Positions 22,401-33,269 of a DNA stretch of 64,000 bases are shown here, one piece after another. Source of the DNA: Symbiodinium natans (Eukaryota; Sar; Dinophyceae; Suessiales; Symbiodiniaceae); assembly GCA_905221605.1 (NCBI GenBank), contig CAJNDS010002111.1, positions 312,565 to 376,564 on the forward strand. Reading direction: 5' to 3'. A program made the position numbers and the translations under genes. Position 1 is the stretch's first letter. Every line of letters begins with the position of its first letter. Below the pieces are notes generated by a model that did no database searches, had not been told where the DNA came from, and saw only the letters and a program-made list of their open reading frames with translations.

Positions 22401-25400
22401 CCAGCTGCACGTCATGGCCATGATGGCAGCTGCAGTCGAAGCGAGTCTCGCTGCACGAGCTACTTCTTGCTGCATGTCAGTTGTGATTGCTGCTATTCTT
22501 AAAGCTTGCCAAAACTGTCCTGCCTGCCTACTGCTCAAGGGCCGAAGCGCAAGCGCAAGCATCTTCCCTTGGTCAGAGTGCCTCAAACATTGTGCTGGTA
22601 AGATTCTGAGTCTTCTCTCTGGGACTTTTCCGAGGAGTCCTTACAAGATCTTCGTCTCTTGTCCGATGCTGCTCGACGCAATACAAGACGTGACCATCAT
22701 GCTGTTGGATGGCCTCATGAGGCAAGACAGCACAACGCGTCAGAACCCAAACGTCTTCCCAGGCCCCAGTGCATTCGGGTCAAAAGGGTGTCACGGGTTC
22801 GCTAACGCAAACCAGAGACAAGAACGTACACATACACCTTGCGCCTGGTCCAGGACTCCTGCAGTACACAAGGCCAAAAACTCCAACAACCAAGCCGGTT
22901 TGCGGTTTGGATTTTCCTTCCAGCCTTCAAGTTGCAGAATACGAAGCCAGTTCCTGCGGGACCTTGAAACCCTAAACCCTAAACCCTCAACCCTAAACCC
23001 TAAACCCTTCATCCTAAATCCTATAAACCCTACACCCCTCAACCCAAAACCCTACGCCGCCTGAGCAAAGTGTTTTTCCCTCAGCTTGGCATCGCAGCCG
23101 CCGCGCAAGTCCCCGCGGATGTCCACGGGCTCTGCGCCTCCGCCGTTTAGGGTTTAGGGTTTAGGGTTTAGGGTTTAGGGTTTAGGGTTTAGAGTTTAGG
23201 GTTTAGGGTTTAGGGTTTAGGATTTAGGGCTCAGGGTTCCCCTTGTTTGAGTTCTGGGACCTGGGCTTTTCTTCAGATCACAACATGGTGCCTGGTGCTA
23301 TCTACAGCTTCTTCTTCTTCTCACCTCATGCGGCTTCAGGTTCAAGGTTCGGGCTGCTTGTTGGTAGTGCAAGTTTGTCGTCCGAGGTAACAAACACTGC
23401 CTTAGCCTCGAAGCATGCCGGCATGCCTTGCTTTTCAAGCGCGGGGCGAGCTCAGGGTACTTGCCCTCTGCGCAGAATGTCGGGCTGGGCGCTGCAGCCC
23501 GCTACGTCGCGGCCCTGCGGCAGCTCACTTCTTCATGATCATCACCACGCCGCCCACCAGAATGACGGACACACCTGCCCCAGCGGCCCAGACCCATGCC
23601 GCCACGCGACAGTAGCCAAAAGCCCCAACGATGCTCTTGGTCAGACCTTCTGGGCCGCCGAGTCGTCCGGAAGTGGCACACACGAAGAAGGGCGAATGAG
23701 GGCAAGTGCACAGTCCCTGAGAGTTGCAACCCATGCCATAGTCATATCCTCAGTGTTTTGCAAGCGCATGCCAAACTGCCCCGAGCATGAAGGCCCTAAC
23801 CTAAACTAGCTGCTATCTGCTCATCTGCTCTGAGCTCACGGCCCTCCATGTCTACCTTGAACATGCCGACATCGAACTTCCCGTTGGGAATTCCCTTGGG
23901 GCACTCGCCGGACTGGATGTAATGCGTGAGGACGTTCAGCCCCGCACTCGGATCGATTGGCTCTGCGATGGGCAGGATCTGGTGGCTCTGGTTCGCCGTC
24001 GAGTTGGCGGCGAGGACCGTTTGTGCGCGATCTTCAGCACGGAAAGCCACGGTGATGCCGATCAGGGCCAGAAAACGAACAAGTCGAAGTGCCATGACTC
24101 CCGATGGAGATAGAGGCGAGGATTGGGCAAAAAAACGCGGATTGGCAGATCGCCGATGGTGCAGCTGGGCCAGAGGCGCGGCGCATCACGTAAAGCAGCA
24201 AACTGGCCAAACAATCAACAAGCACATACTAATCTAAGGGTTCTGTCCGCGCAACTGGATCTTTGTCATTTCCTAAACCTCTGAGGTTTGGGTTTAGGGT
24301 TTAGTGTTCAAGGTTTCGGGCTTCGGGGTATGTAAGCCGCAAAACCTTCTCCCCCGAAACCCCATCTCCTTCGGCAGCGTCGCGGTGTTGCGCTGAGCGT
24401 GGCGGTCGTTGTCCAGGTTCCTGTGAGGCACCGAGGCTTCGGGTTTAGGGTTCAACGGTTCAGGGCTCTAGGGATGTGGGGACTCGGTGGCTACCTGAAA
24501 GCCCTAGCGAGCCCTGCAACCACAACGCTATAAAATTAGAATACCCCTACATATTCTGACGGTTGTCATCGTAAAGGAACCCAGAACCCAAGACGTGGAA
24601 CAAGGATACCGGGCCTCTAAGCCAAGGATTCCATGCTGACTCTCTGCCCGGTTGCAAAACCCCGCAAGGAAGTGTCCCTGAGTGTTGGGATGTTCCCCCT
24701 TATACTAAACGTCCTTAATAGGGATTATTGTAGGGGGCACTACAATCCCTATTAAGAACTGTTAGTAAAAGGGAAACATCCTATACGGTGTAAAGGTGGA
24801 AATGAGGCTCGAGATGCTGGACTTCAGGGGGGGCACACAGACCTCAGGGTTTGAGAAGTTTGGGGTTTATGGCTACGAGTGCCTGAACCCCCACCCGAAA
24901 CCTCAGTGGACATGCGGGGTGTAGCGAAACCTCTTGGGACGCATCGGTTAGGTGAAGTTCATTAAGACATTGCCGAAACAATCTTTCCCATCTAGGTGCA
25001 CCACCAAATATACGCTAACTGGGCTCACGATACCTGTGATCTTACCCTCAATCCCCAGCCAGAGGCAAAGCGTTCAAGGAAAGCAGCGAACTAGATAAAT
25101 AAAAACTGTGAACCTAGATGCAAAGCAGCAAAGCTAGCCCACTACCCAACATCACCATAAACCCACTAGATGCAAGCATGTGGTGTATCGTTCCGGGCTT
25201 TGGGTTTCGAATTCAGGTCAAAGGGGGCCTGGTCTATGATGGGGACACGTTTCGCTTTAGGCATTGCGGGACGATGTCCGTCGTTGTCAAGTTGTCAAGC
25301 TACGGGATGATTACGGAATATTACGGAATTAGGTACCAAAACGCCGTACTCCAGTCTGTAAGGCAATTCAATGGCTGCGTACGAAAAGTGGACCAACCTG

Positions 25401-28400
25401 AAACATCACCAAGTACTTTGCAGGCACACGAAACACGCGACCAGAAAAAACCATAACCTTCTCAATGGTAAACAATCCTCGCCTGCATGCTTGTCCGGCG
25501 TCACCATGTGTCGCCGCTGTGCCCGTGCAATTCATCTGGCTATGCTCGAAAGAAAAGAGGGTTGTACTGATTGCTCCGGCATGGTCGGACGTGCACTGGC
25601 GCCTTGTCTTGTGGTTGAAGCAAATCGAGTGGATTGAAACTTGTCAGCATTTGCTGCTAAGGCTAAAGCAGTCAAGTCCTGAGCATTAACGCCCCCAGGG
25701 CCGCGTCAGAAAGCATTGGCTTTGGGAGGAGCTTCTGGATTTTGGGCTACACCCTGGGCGCGGCTGCACACGTTCAGAACCCGCAACAGTGCGCTGGCAG
25801 CTTGAGTGTTACACGATAGAAAACCAGATAGAGTTGCCCGCACGTCCCCTCAAACCCAAACCCCATCACGGCTACAAGGATTGAAAACACGAGACGCGCT
25901 GCCAAGCGCTCGATATTCATCCGTAACCCTAAACCCGAACTTTAAGCCTTTTGAAATCGGGACACCGTATTCAAGATTCTTGCGGCTTGGAAAAGTAGCT
26001 TCGGCCATAGCTCATTTGGGTGTGAAGGTTTCGTCGGACTTCGACGCTTTCGGCTTGGAAACCCCTTACAGTAGGGGGGGGGGGGTCAAGGTTTAGGGTT
26101 TACAGGGTTTTCAGGGTTTAGGGTGTAGGGGACCTCATCCCTTCGGCAATCGCTGACTAGAAATCTTGACCCAATTCCGGGCAAGTTCTATGCGTAATGC
26201 GCGCATTCCACGTCAACATGCAGTTTCAGATATCAACATGGAAGGTGCTGCACAGGCAGCACAATTTGGCCCTGTTTTCCTCCACTCACAGGCCCAGCAA
26301 AGTCACCCAGAAGTCATGCGACGCTGCCTAAGTTCAGAAAGGCACCACTTGCATAGAAGTCATGCAGTGCTGCCTAAGTTAGGAGGGCACCGCTTGCATC
26401 TCCGTGTCCGAAAAATGCGCAAAGTCTGAATGCGAATGCAGTGCGCCAGAACCGGGAGCAACGGCAACAGCCGCGCGAAAAGAATCGCCCAAACAAATTC
26501 ATGGAGTCTTGGGGCCTGTAACTGCCGAGGCTGAAAGGCAATGCTAAGACAAGAAACTAACCCGTAACCCCTGCTGCCACGACGCTTCGACGGCCGCCTT
26601 CTTTCTGGCAGGAGCTGGTCTGATGTCAGGGCGACGGGGAGGGGGCTTCGACTTGAAGGCACTGGTCCCAGTTCGGAGCTTAAGGGACTGTGCGTCGCCG
26701 CCTAGGTGCTCAGCGTCGAGCGATTGGCATTTGTGGGGGTATTGGCTACCTCTGTCTGGGAGGGGTCCTGGGAGCGGGAGTTCACTCAGGGCGGCATGGC
26801 AATACTACGCACATGCGACTGAACTGATTCGTCAACTCGTCAACTAATTCCCCGCAGTACTCCTGCAAAAACCGGAATGTCAATAGGTTTTGGTCTTTGA
26901 CCGTAGTCCCTACGCTTTGCGGAGCCCTAGGCAACCCCGTGGCAGGAGGCCTGTAAGCCCCAAGCCCTCAACCCTAAACCCTAAACCCTACTACCAAGAT
27001 GACGGTGGTCCACCTCTTCGCACCTCGGCGGAGGCAGGCCTGCGAGAGGTGGCCAGGTTCAGTGGGTCTAGGGTTTAGGGTTTAGGGTTTAGGGTTAAAG
27101 GTTTAGGGCTTAGGGCTTAGGGTTTAGGGTTTGGGGTTTAGGGTTTGGGGTTTCGGGTTTGGGGTTTCGGGTTGGGGGTTCGGGGTTTGGGGTTGAAGGT
27201 TTGGGATTTGGGGTTAAGGGTTTAGGGTTTGGGGTTTAGGATTTGGGGTTTGGGGTTTAGAGACGAAAGTCTTTTGGCTCGGGCTGGGGTCTTCCAAAAA
27301 GGGTTTGAGGCTTGGGGTTTAGGAGAATGCTCAAGCACAGCTCAACTGAGTTTGACCGATTCTGGGAGAGACCGGGCTCGGAGTGCACAATCCAAAGTTT
27401 GGGCCTGGGGCTTCGCCCCGGAGCAGGTAAACGAGACCCCAAAATCCGACTTTCAAAGGCCTGGACTCGTCATTGAGCTGTGCTTCTTTATCGTCCGATG
27501 CGTTTTTGAATGCACAGCCTGAATAGGCTCCCTCCGGAAACAGAAAAGTTGTTGACTTAAACCCCCCCAAACACAGTTTTGACTGGCTAAGCACCCAAAA
27601 CCCGCGAACCGAAACCTGCCTTTCGCCAAGACCACGCCGAGCCAGAGGAGCGCGGCCTCCTGAGAAGAAAACATCAGTTGAGGGGTTCAGGGTTCAGGGT
27701 TTACGGTTTAGGGTTTAGGGTTAATTATAGGGTTCTAGGGTTCTAGGGTTCTAGGGTTCTAGGGTTCTAGGGTTCTAGGGTTCTCGGGTTCTAGGGTTCT
27801 AGGGTTCTAGGGTTCTAGGGTTCTAGGGTTCTAGGGTTCTAGGGTTCTAGGGCTCTAGGGTTCTAGGGTTCTAGGGTTCTAGGGTTCTAGGGTTCTAGGG
27901 TTCCAGGGTTCTAGGGTTCTAGGGTTCTAGGGTTCTAGGGTTCTAAGTTTTTAGGGTTCTAGGGTTCTAGGGTTCCAGGGTTCTAGGGTTCTAGGGTTCT
28001 AGGGTTCTAGGGTTCGTTCTAGGGTTCTAGGGTTCAGGGTTTAGGGCTTAGGGTTTAGGCTTTAGGGTTTAGGGTTTAGGGTTTATGGTTCAGGGTTTAG
28101 GGTTAGGGTTCAGGGTTTAGGGTTTAGGGTTTAGGGTTTAGGGTTTAGGGTTCAGGGTTTAGGGTTCAGGGTTTAGGGTTTCGGGTTTAGGGTTTAGGGT
28201 CTTAAGCTGACGGAATTCAGCTTTGCTGCGGCCCGAAGACGAACGCTTAAAGGACCAGACAGCCAACTTCTCAGACCCACGCCGCTCCGTCTATGAACCC
28301 TCAAGGAGGCACTTCACAGGGGAAGCAAGCCGGAGAGTAATTATGCTCAACTGGAGTTCCTTACAGGCACGGGACCCGAAATCAAGGCAATGTCCCACAC

Positions 28401-31400
28401 GCACACGCCCATGCACCGAATAAGCCGAGCCCCGACTGGCTGGACAACATAACACGCATTGCAGTATCCCCTTGTTGCCATGGAGACTTCAGGCCCACCA
28501 GCATTTGGGTTGTTCTTATCTGTTGTCGTTCTGTTCTGGGGTCGGAGGGAATCGGCTACGGTTTCAAGGGTTCTGGGATGCAGGGTTTAGGGAGGTGTGG
28601 ACCCACAGCCTTAACCTGAACCCAGCAATTTAAAAAAAAAAACGCTTTGGACTACTTTGGGGATGCTTCAACGGTTCATCTGTCATGAAAAGGAAAGGGG
28701 ATCCTTCTCCCAGGGCTTGCCTCGTCGCGTCTGCAGCCCTCGCCAGCCAGCAGGCGCATCGCCAGCGGGCGCCGCAGCTTCGCCTGGGTCTCAGGATTCG
28801 GGGCCTCGTCGGCCCAAAATGCCCAAAAAGTTACAAGTTGCCTACACAGCAACTGAGTAGAAACTCCCATGATATATGGGCACTATCTATCTTTGGGTTG
28901 TAGGGGTACCGCTGGGTTCCTTCACAAGACAGTTCGTAGGAACATCGTTTAGCAGGACATTATTATTAGCTAGCTAATGAGGTCGGCCTTCGTCGGCCCG
29001 AACACATACTTTTATATGCCACTGAGTTGAGGACTTCTCTTGGCAACGACAGTATTCAGCCTTATGAATCTTATGCATCAATGCACGGGCTTGAGAGTCG
29101 CAACAATCAGCACCTGTCTGTGCAACTCCCCTAACCAAACTCAAGGAAACGCAGGCACATCGCTCCGAACCCTTTTCGTGTTCCAGTTTCAGGCGTACCA
29201 TAGTATGCATAGGGGCCCCCGAGCTATGGGCCGAGCAAAGGGGGGATCACATGAGATCACGCTCATAGCTTCCAATATCCTCTTTTTTCACGAATTGCTG
29301 TGTGGTATTTTACGGGCGTCCCTGATCCCGCACCATCTCGCACCCATCCGCAATCCCTGCACCACGTTACACAGAAATTTAGGGGGTGCAGGACTGGAAG
29401 CCCCGTTTTCGCACAAGGCTGACTCAGACTCCAACGACCGGGCATCTATGCGCAGGCAGCTGCTTTCTTAATGTCTGAGCATGGCCCTCACATAACCATG
29501 AAAAAGAGCAAATAGAGCATATGACGGCCGAATTGACCTACACATTTCAGGAGGCGCTGTCAGACTACGCGCATTCCGCCCAGCCTCATTTGCAGTTTGC
29601 AGACTACATTGAAGGGGGCCTCCGGTGAGGGGAGGGAGAGCCTGCCTTGGACCCCGAGGCCGGATCCCAACCTATGATCTTCAGCCTAGAATTCAATCCT
29701 AGACCCAATCCCGAAACACACCCCCAAGACCGTGAAAACTCTAGTCCAAGCGGCGGGGCGATGCAGGGTCCTGAGCACAGTACGAGGAGGACAAGAAAGC
29801 TCGGTGTGAGGTCTTAATCCTCGAGCTCAATGTAACAATTTCAAGTTGAAAGGGAAACTCTGCGGTATGTATAGGAATCAAGCTCGAAGGTTCGACTACA
29901 GTCAGGACGGCAAGAGGGAGATTACGGCGTACATTTGTCTAGGATGATTTTTCTTACAATGACTGATTACAAATGCTACATGCTGGGCAATACTTGGTTT
30001 CATCGGCAATGCTCCGAATATGTTTCTGAACCTATCTCACCTCCGCGCAAAGAACGTCACGGCCAGCAAAACCCCGCTCCAATATCCTGTCCTGCATGTG
30101 GGGCCAGCGAAGCCTGTTGCGGCCCCGGCCCTTGGTACGGCTTGAAGGAGGGCACCAAGCACTAGAACGCAATGCCACATGCAAAAATTGAACCCGATAC
30201 CGCCTGTGCCCCAGTACAGCTCTACCTCCCTACTTCTTTACTTCTGGGGGGTGGATCCCCTAAATTAGGGGTTGCTTCGTGGTTCACATCATGATAAGCT
30301 GCGCCCAACAAGGGGCCATTTCTTCTCGGGACTGCCCTTCAGGGGTTCTTGTTTGGGGTTTAGGGTTTAGGGTTGAGGGTTAGGGCTGATCGGTGCTCTA
30401 CACCTCTACCCCCGACCCTAAACCCGCATGCCCGTGAACCTAGCACACTAGGGAAGGCTCCCTTGAAGAGGGCCATTGGGGTTCGTTGAGGGTTTGGGGA
30501 TTAGGGTTCGGGGCTTGGGGCTTAGGCCTTAGGGTTTGAAAGCTCCAGGGTTTGGGCTTCGGGCTTGAGGGGCATCGCCAGCTGAGTGCCTGCAAAGCTA
30601 GGATCCTTTCCATAAGCCCAACTTGCATACATCTGCGAGCAGCTGTGTGGCGCACCTCTTCTCCTTCTCCTGGAACGCATCGTCCCACACGCGGTCAGTC
30701 ACCATCATTTCATTTCCTGCATGGCCGGGTGTTTCCAACTTGAAACCTAGCCCTAAACCCTAAACCCTGAACCTAAACCCATCTAAACCCTAAACCTACT
30801 CAGGCCTTGCTTTGCAAAGGAGCCCTCTGTGCCCTGTCTGCACTGAGCTTCACCGCCCTGACCACAGGGTTTTTCCTAAGCAGGGCCACTGCGCGTGCAC
30901 TAGCCAGCACTAGCCATACTTCATTCAGGTACATACATTATTCTTCGAATTACAGATGATTCCATCAAAGTTGGTCTTCGGATATCCCCTAAATCCCCCT
31001 TGCCCCGAAGCATGGGAGTTGGCAGGCTGGTCCTGGGTGAGCTCGGCTATCCTGCATGCAGATTTAAAGGTCTTTAGTTTGGGATTCAAGGCTTTTTTAG
31101 GCTCTACGGAATCAGCAGTTCAGGGTTGAGGGTTTTCGGGGCTTAGGGTTGAGGATGAAAGCTACTTCTGCGCAAAAAACTCGAGGGAGGAGAAGCGGTA
31201 GTTTAAACATCGCTCTTACAACCAAGCAGTTCATCATGGCTATGACTGTAGGGCAACAGCAGCAATATGGGGGTTTCCGAAATTAGGGGCACCGTATTTG
31301 GGGTCCCTAGATTCGACGGGAATCCTACTAATCTTACTAGTTTAGGGTCGAAGTTAGGGGTCCCCTATTTTCGTAAACTCCCATATCCCTGAAGACCGAA

Positions 31401-33185
31401 CCCTGGCCTCGTGTCGCGACTCTGGACCTCCCTCTCGGCAGATGCCGTCTTCTCTCGCTCTTCCTGGGCGCTGGACATGACTCCATCCGTAGCCCCCCAC
31501 GCCCAAAGGTGGCTCAGACGCAGGGGTACACCCACAAAGCAGAAAGCCCCACTGCTTCCTCTTCCTTCTCTCTTTCTCTCTGAGGTGTTCGGGCCCAGCC
31601 CGAAATCATGATCATGAGGGCGCTGCCAGGATAAGGCCCTCAGCGCGCTTCAGCTGCGCCACCAGGGTCGCATGCCTGCACTCGGCGCGCCAAGAATGTC
31701 AAACTACCGGCTACTTCTCGAAGACGCACGGCTATTTTGTAGGGTCATCAGTATGATAACTGTGCTTACCTCCCTACTTCTTTACTTCTGGGGGGTGGAT
31801 CCCCTAAATTAGGGGTTGCTTCGTGGTTCACATCATGATAAGCTGCGCCCAACAAGGGGCCATTTCTTCTCGGGACTGCCCTTCAGGGGTTCTTGTTTGG
31901 GGTTTAGGGTTTAGGGTTGAGGGTTAGGGCTGATCGGTGCTCTACACCTCTACCCCCGACCCTAAACCCGCATGCCCGTGAACCTAGCACACTAGGGAAG
32001 GCTCCCTTGAAGAGGGCCATTGGGGTTCGTTGAGGGTTTGGGGCTTAGGCCTTAAGGTTAGTAAGCTCCAGGGTTTGGGCTTCGGGCTTGAGGGGCATCG
32101 CCAGCTGAGTGCCTGCAAAGCTAGGATCCTTTCCATAAGCCCAACTTGCATACATCTGCGAGCAGCTGTGTGGCGCACCTCTTCTCCTTCTCCTGGAACG
32201 CATCGTCCCACACGCGGTCAGTCACCATCCTTTCCTGCATGACCCGAAAAAACCACTGCCAAGAACGAAACCTTAACCCATGGACCATAAACTCTCAAAC
32301 CCTAGAAAACCCAATGAAATGAACCCAAGCCAAGAACCCGAAACCCTGAACCCTAAAGCCTAAAGCCTCCGCCAACCTGGCCTCCCACGCTTCCCTGATT
32401 TCGCCCTCGCGGTTCGCCTTGCTGGCGAAGGTCTTTTCGAGCTCCGCCTCCGGCGTGCCAGATGTTTAGGATTCTCGGGGCTTTTTAGGGTTCAGGGATA
32501 AGGGTTTTGGGAAACCCCCAGGCCTTTAAACCCTACAAGCAAAACCCGCAAACCCAAAATCACAGCGCAGGATTCACGGGTCACGGCAATCTTCGGGCTT
32601 AGCAAGTTCTTAGGGTTCTGGGGAGCATTTTAAAGGTTTCTTGGGATGCGATGCGCTTTGCCCCCTAGGAACACAAGGAGAACACTTGACAAACCCCCTT
32701 AACCCTAAAACCTAACCCTGACTGTCCCAGCAGGCCTCGACGACCGCAGAGACGTTCGCTGGTGCTGCGGCGTCCTTCCCGTAGCGTAGTTTCTTGCAAA
32801 CAGAAACTCAGGCAAGGAGGCTCAAGCAAAGGACAAGAGTCTATCTGGCACACGTGATCTGACTCCTTTGCCCAGAAACATCTATCCAGCCACATTCATT
32901 CAGCACAAGAGGGGCTCCCGAAACCCAGCACGCTACCTCGACGTTGACGGAGATCTCTTCGGGTGTGCCGTCCTTCCACAGCTACTGAGGCTGCGATCGC
33001 AGCAACACCGGCCAACTACAACTTGAGGGATATGTATACATTCGAACCAGCGGCGGCCATTTCGTGCTTGTTGGCTTTGCTTTGGCACGATACTTGCAGG
33101 ACGCTAGCAAAACTGACTGTCCCAGCAGGCCTCGACGATCGCAGAGACCTTCGCGGGTGCTGCGGCGTCCTTCCCGTAGCAGGGT
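19500..33185 (-). CDS. Coiled-coil exon cluster, gene limits unknown
   Basis: Short minus-strand islands rich in Glu, Lys, Arg and Leu with heptad character: 33185-33116, 32990-32935 and 32795-32721 (related units KDAAAPAKVSAIVEACWDSQ, KDGTPEEISVNVEVACW, KDAAAPANVSAVVEACWDSQ), 32464-32355 (TPEAELEKTFASKANREGEI), 32229-32150 and 30706-30625 (identical copies, VWDDAFQEKEKRCATQLLAD), 28820-28715, 26625-26565, 24424-24345 (LDNDRHAQRNTATLPKEMG), 23140-23063 (GDLRGGCDAKLREKHFAQ), 21658-21580, 21000-20950 (DFFGLLQAEVQGLMED then stop), 20140-20100 and 19552-19500 (ENSELLLEVHRMKAQLIQAA). Limits are approximate. They may belong to one long coiled-coil protein or to several. The 23525-24095 gene lies within the span. 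Confidence 0.4.
19565..19792. repeat. TTTAGGG array with a higher-order period
   Basis: A block containing TTTAGGGGTTAGGG and TTTAAGGTTTGGGG variants occurs twice, showing that whole variant blocks were duplicated. Confidence 0.9.
19793..19930. mobile_element. MITE-like element with near-perfect terminal inverted repeats of about 38 bp
   Basis: GGGGCCCTCAACTTTGGGAT at the left is mirrored by ATCCCAAAGTTGAGGGCCCC at the right. The arms continue through TTCCC-CTTATAC. It is embedded in telomere-type arrays. No coding capacity. Confidence 0.7.
20145..20330. repeat. TTTAGGG array grading into GGGCTTT and GGGTTTT units
   Basis: The canonical heptamer changes stepwise to GGGCTTT (about 8 copies) and then GGGTTTT (about 5 copies). 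Confidence 0.9.
21428..21580. repeat. TTTAGGG array
   Basis: About 150 bp of near-perfect heptamers. Confidence 0.95.
23525..24095 (-). CDS. Small secreted or type I membrane protein of unknown function, 2 exons
   Basis: Exon 1 is 24095-23843 and exon 2 is 23748-23525. A 94-nt intron with a GC donor and AG acceptor joins them in phase (477 nt, 158 residues). The N-terminus (MALRLVRFLALIGITVAF) looks like a signal peptide. The lumenal part has a possible N-glycosylation site (ANST) and a Cys-rich piece, MGCNSQGLCTCPHSPFFVC. A hydrophobic segment close to the end (AAWVWAAGAGVSVILVGGVV) is followed by MIMKK and stop. This suggests a single-pass protein with a very short cytoplasmic tail. I do not recognise the family. 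Candidate coiled-coil exons on the same strand lie on both sides (23063-23140 and 24345-24424), so it may sit between genes or inside an intron of a larger one. Confidence 0.7.
24688..24790. mobile_element. Relative of the 19793-19930 element
   Basis: TTGGGATGTTCCCCCTTATAC at the left and GTAAAAGGGAAACATCCTATA at the right form an imperfect inverted repeat. The core has CCTTAATAGGGATT and its inverse. Confidence 0.5.
25118..25689 (+). other. Possible retroelement relic
   Basis: Overlapping plus-strand frames occur in a repeat-poor block. One (25465-25689) contains VVLIAPAWSDVHWRLVLWLK. This faintly resembles the loop found near the end of the polymerase region in DIRS- and Ty3-like retroelements (I/L-PxW-x-x-x-x-W). 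The frame shifts between adjacent pieces, so any element is broken. The resemblance is weak. Confidence 0.2.
27726..28035. repeat. GGGTTCTA octamer array
   Basis: About 38 copies of an 8-mer telomere-like variant (AGGGTTCT) with few changes, flanked by ordinary TTTAGGG on both sides (to 28205). Confidence 0.95.
28990..30220. other. Unassigned block
   Basis: Repeat-poor; a plus-strand frame at 29040-29471 is open but unrecognised. No exon with supporting splice signals seen. Confidence 0.3.
30224..30706. repeat. Direct repeat copy 1 (about 480 bp), carrying an exon
   Basis: Near-identical to 31768-32229. It contains telomere-type repeats and the exon-like island VWDDAFQEKEKRCATQLLAD. Copy 2 lacks 21 nt in the G-rich intronic part and 5 nt next to the acceptor, so the two exon copies join upstream sequence in different phases. 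Confidence 0.85.
31268..31392. mobile_element. MITE-like inverted-repeat element
   Basis: GGGGGTTTCCGAAATTAGGGG at the left and CCCCTATTTTCGTAAACTCCC at the right are inverted copies. Part of the same motif (GGGAGTTTCCGAAAACAGGG) recurs at about 46957. Related internal motifs (GGGACCATCATTTTGAGAAC and GTGACCATCATCTTGACAAC) are at about 47140 and 54405. Confidence 0.5.
31768..32229. repeat. Direct repeat copy 2, carrying an exon
   Basis: Partner of 30224-30706. The exon-like island is unchanged, while the non-coding part shows substitutions and a 21-nt deletion. Confidence 0.85.
32721..32867. repeat. Direct repeat copy 1 (about 147 bp), carrying an exon
   Basis: Diverged copy of 33116-33262. 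The coding island keeps its frame in both, with conservative changes (Val/Ile, Asn/Lys). Confidence 0.8.
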
Positions 33186-33262
33186 TTCTTTCAAACAGAA
33201 ACTCAAGCAAGGAGGCTCAAGCAAAGGACAAGAGTCTATCTGGCAAAAATGATCTGACTCCT
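33116..33262. repeat. Direct repeat copy 2, carrying an exon
   Basis: Partner of 32721-32867. A third, more distant version of the encoded unit is at 32935-32990. Confidence 0.8.
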
Positions 33263-33269
33263 AGGGTTT

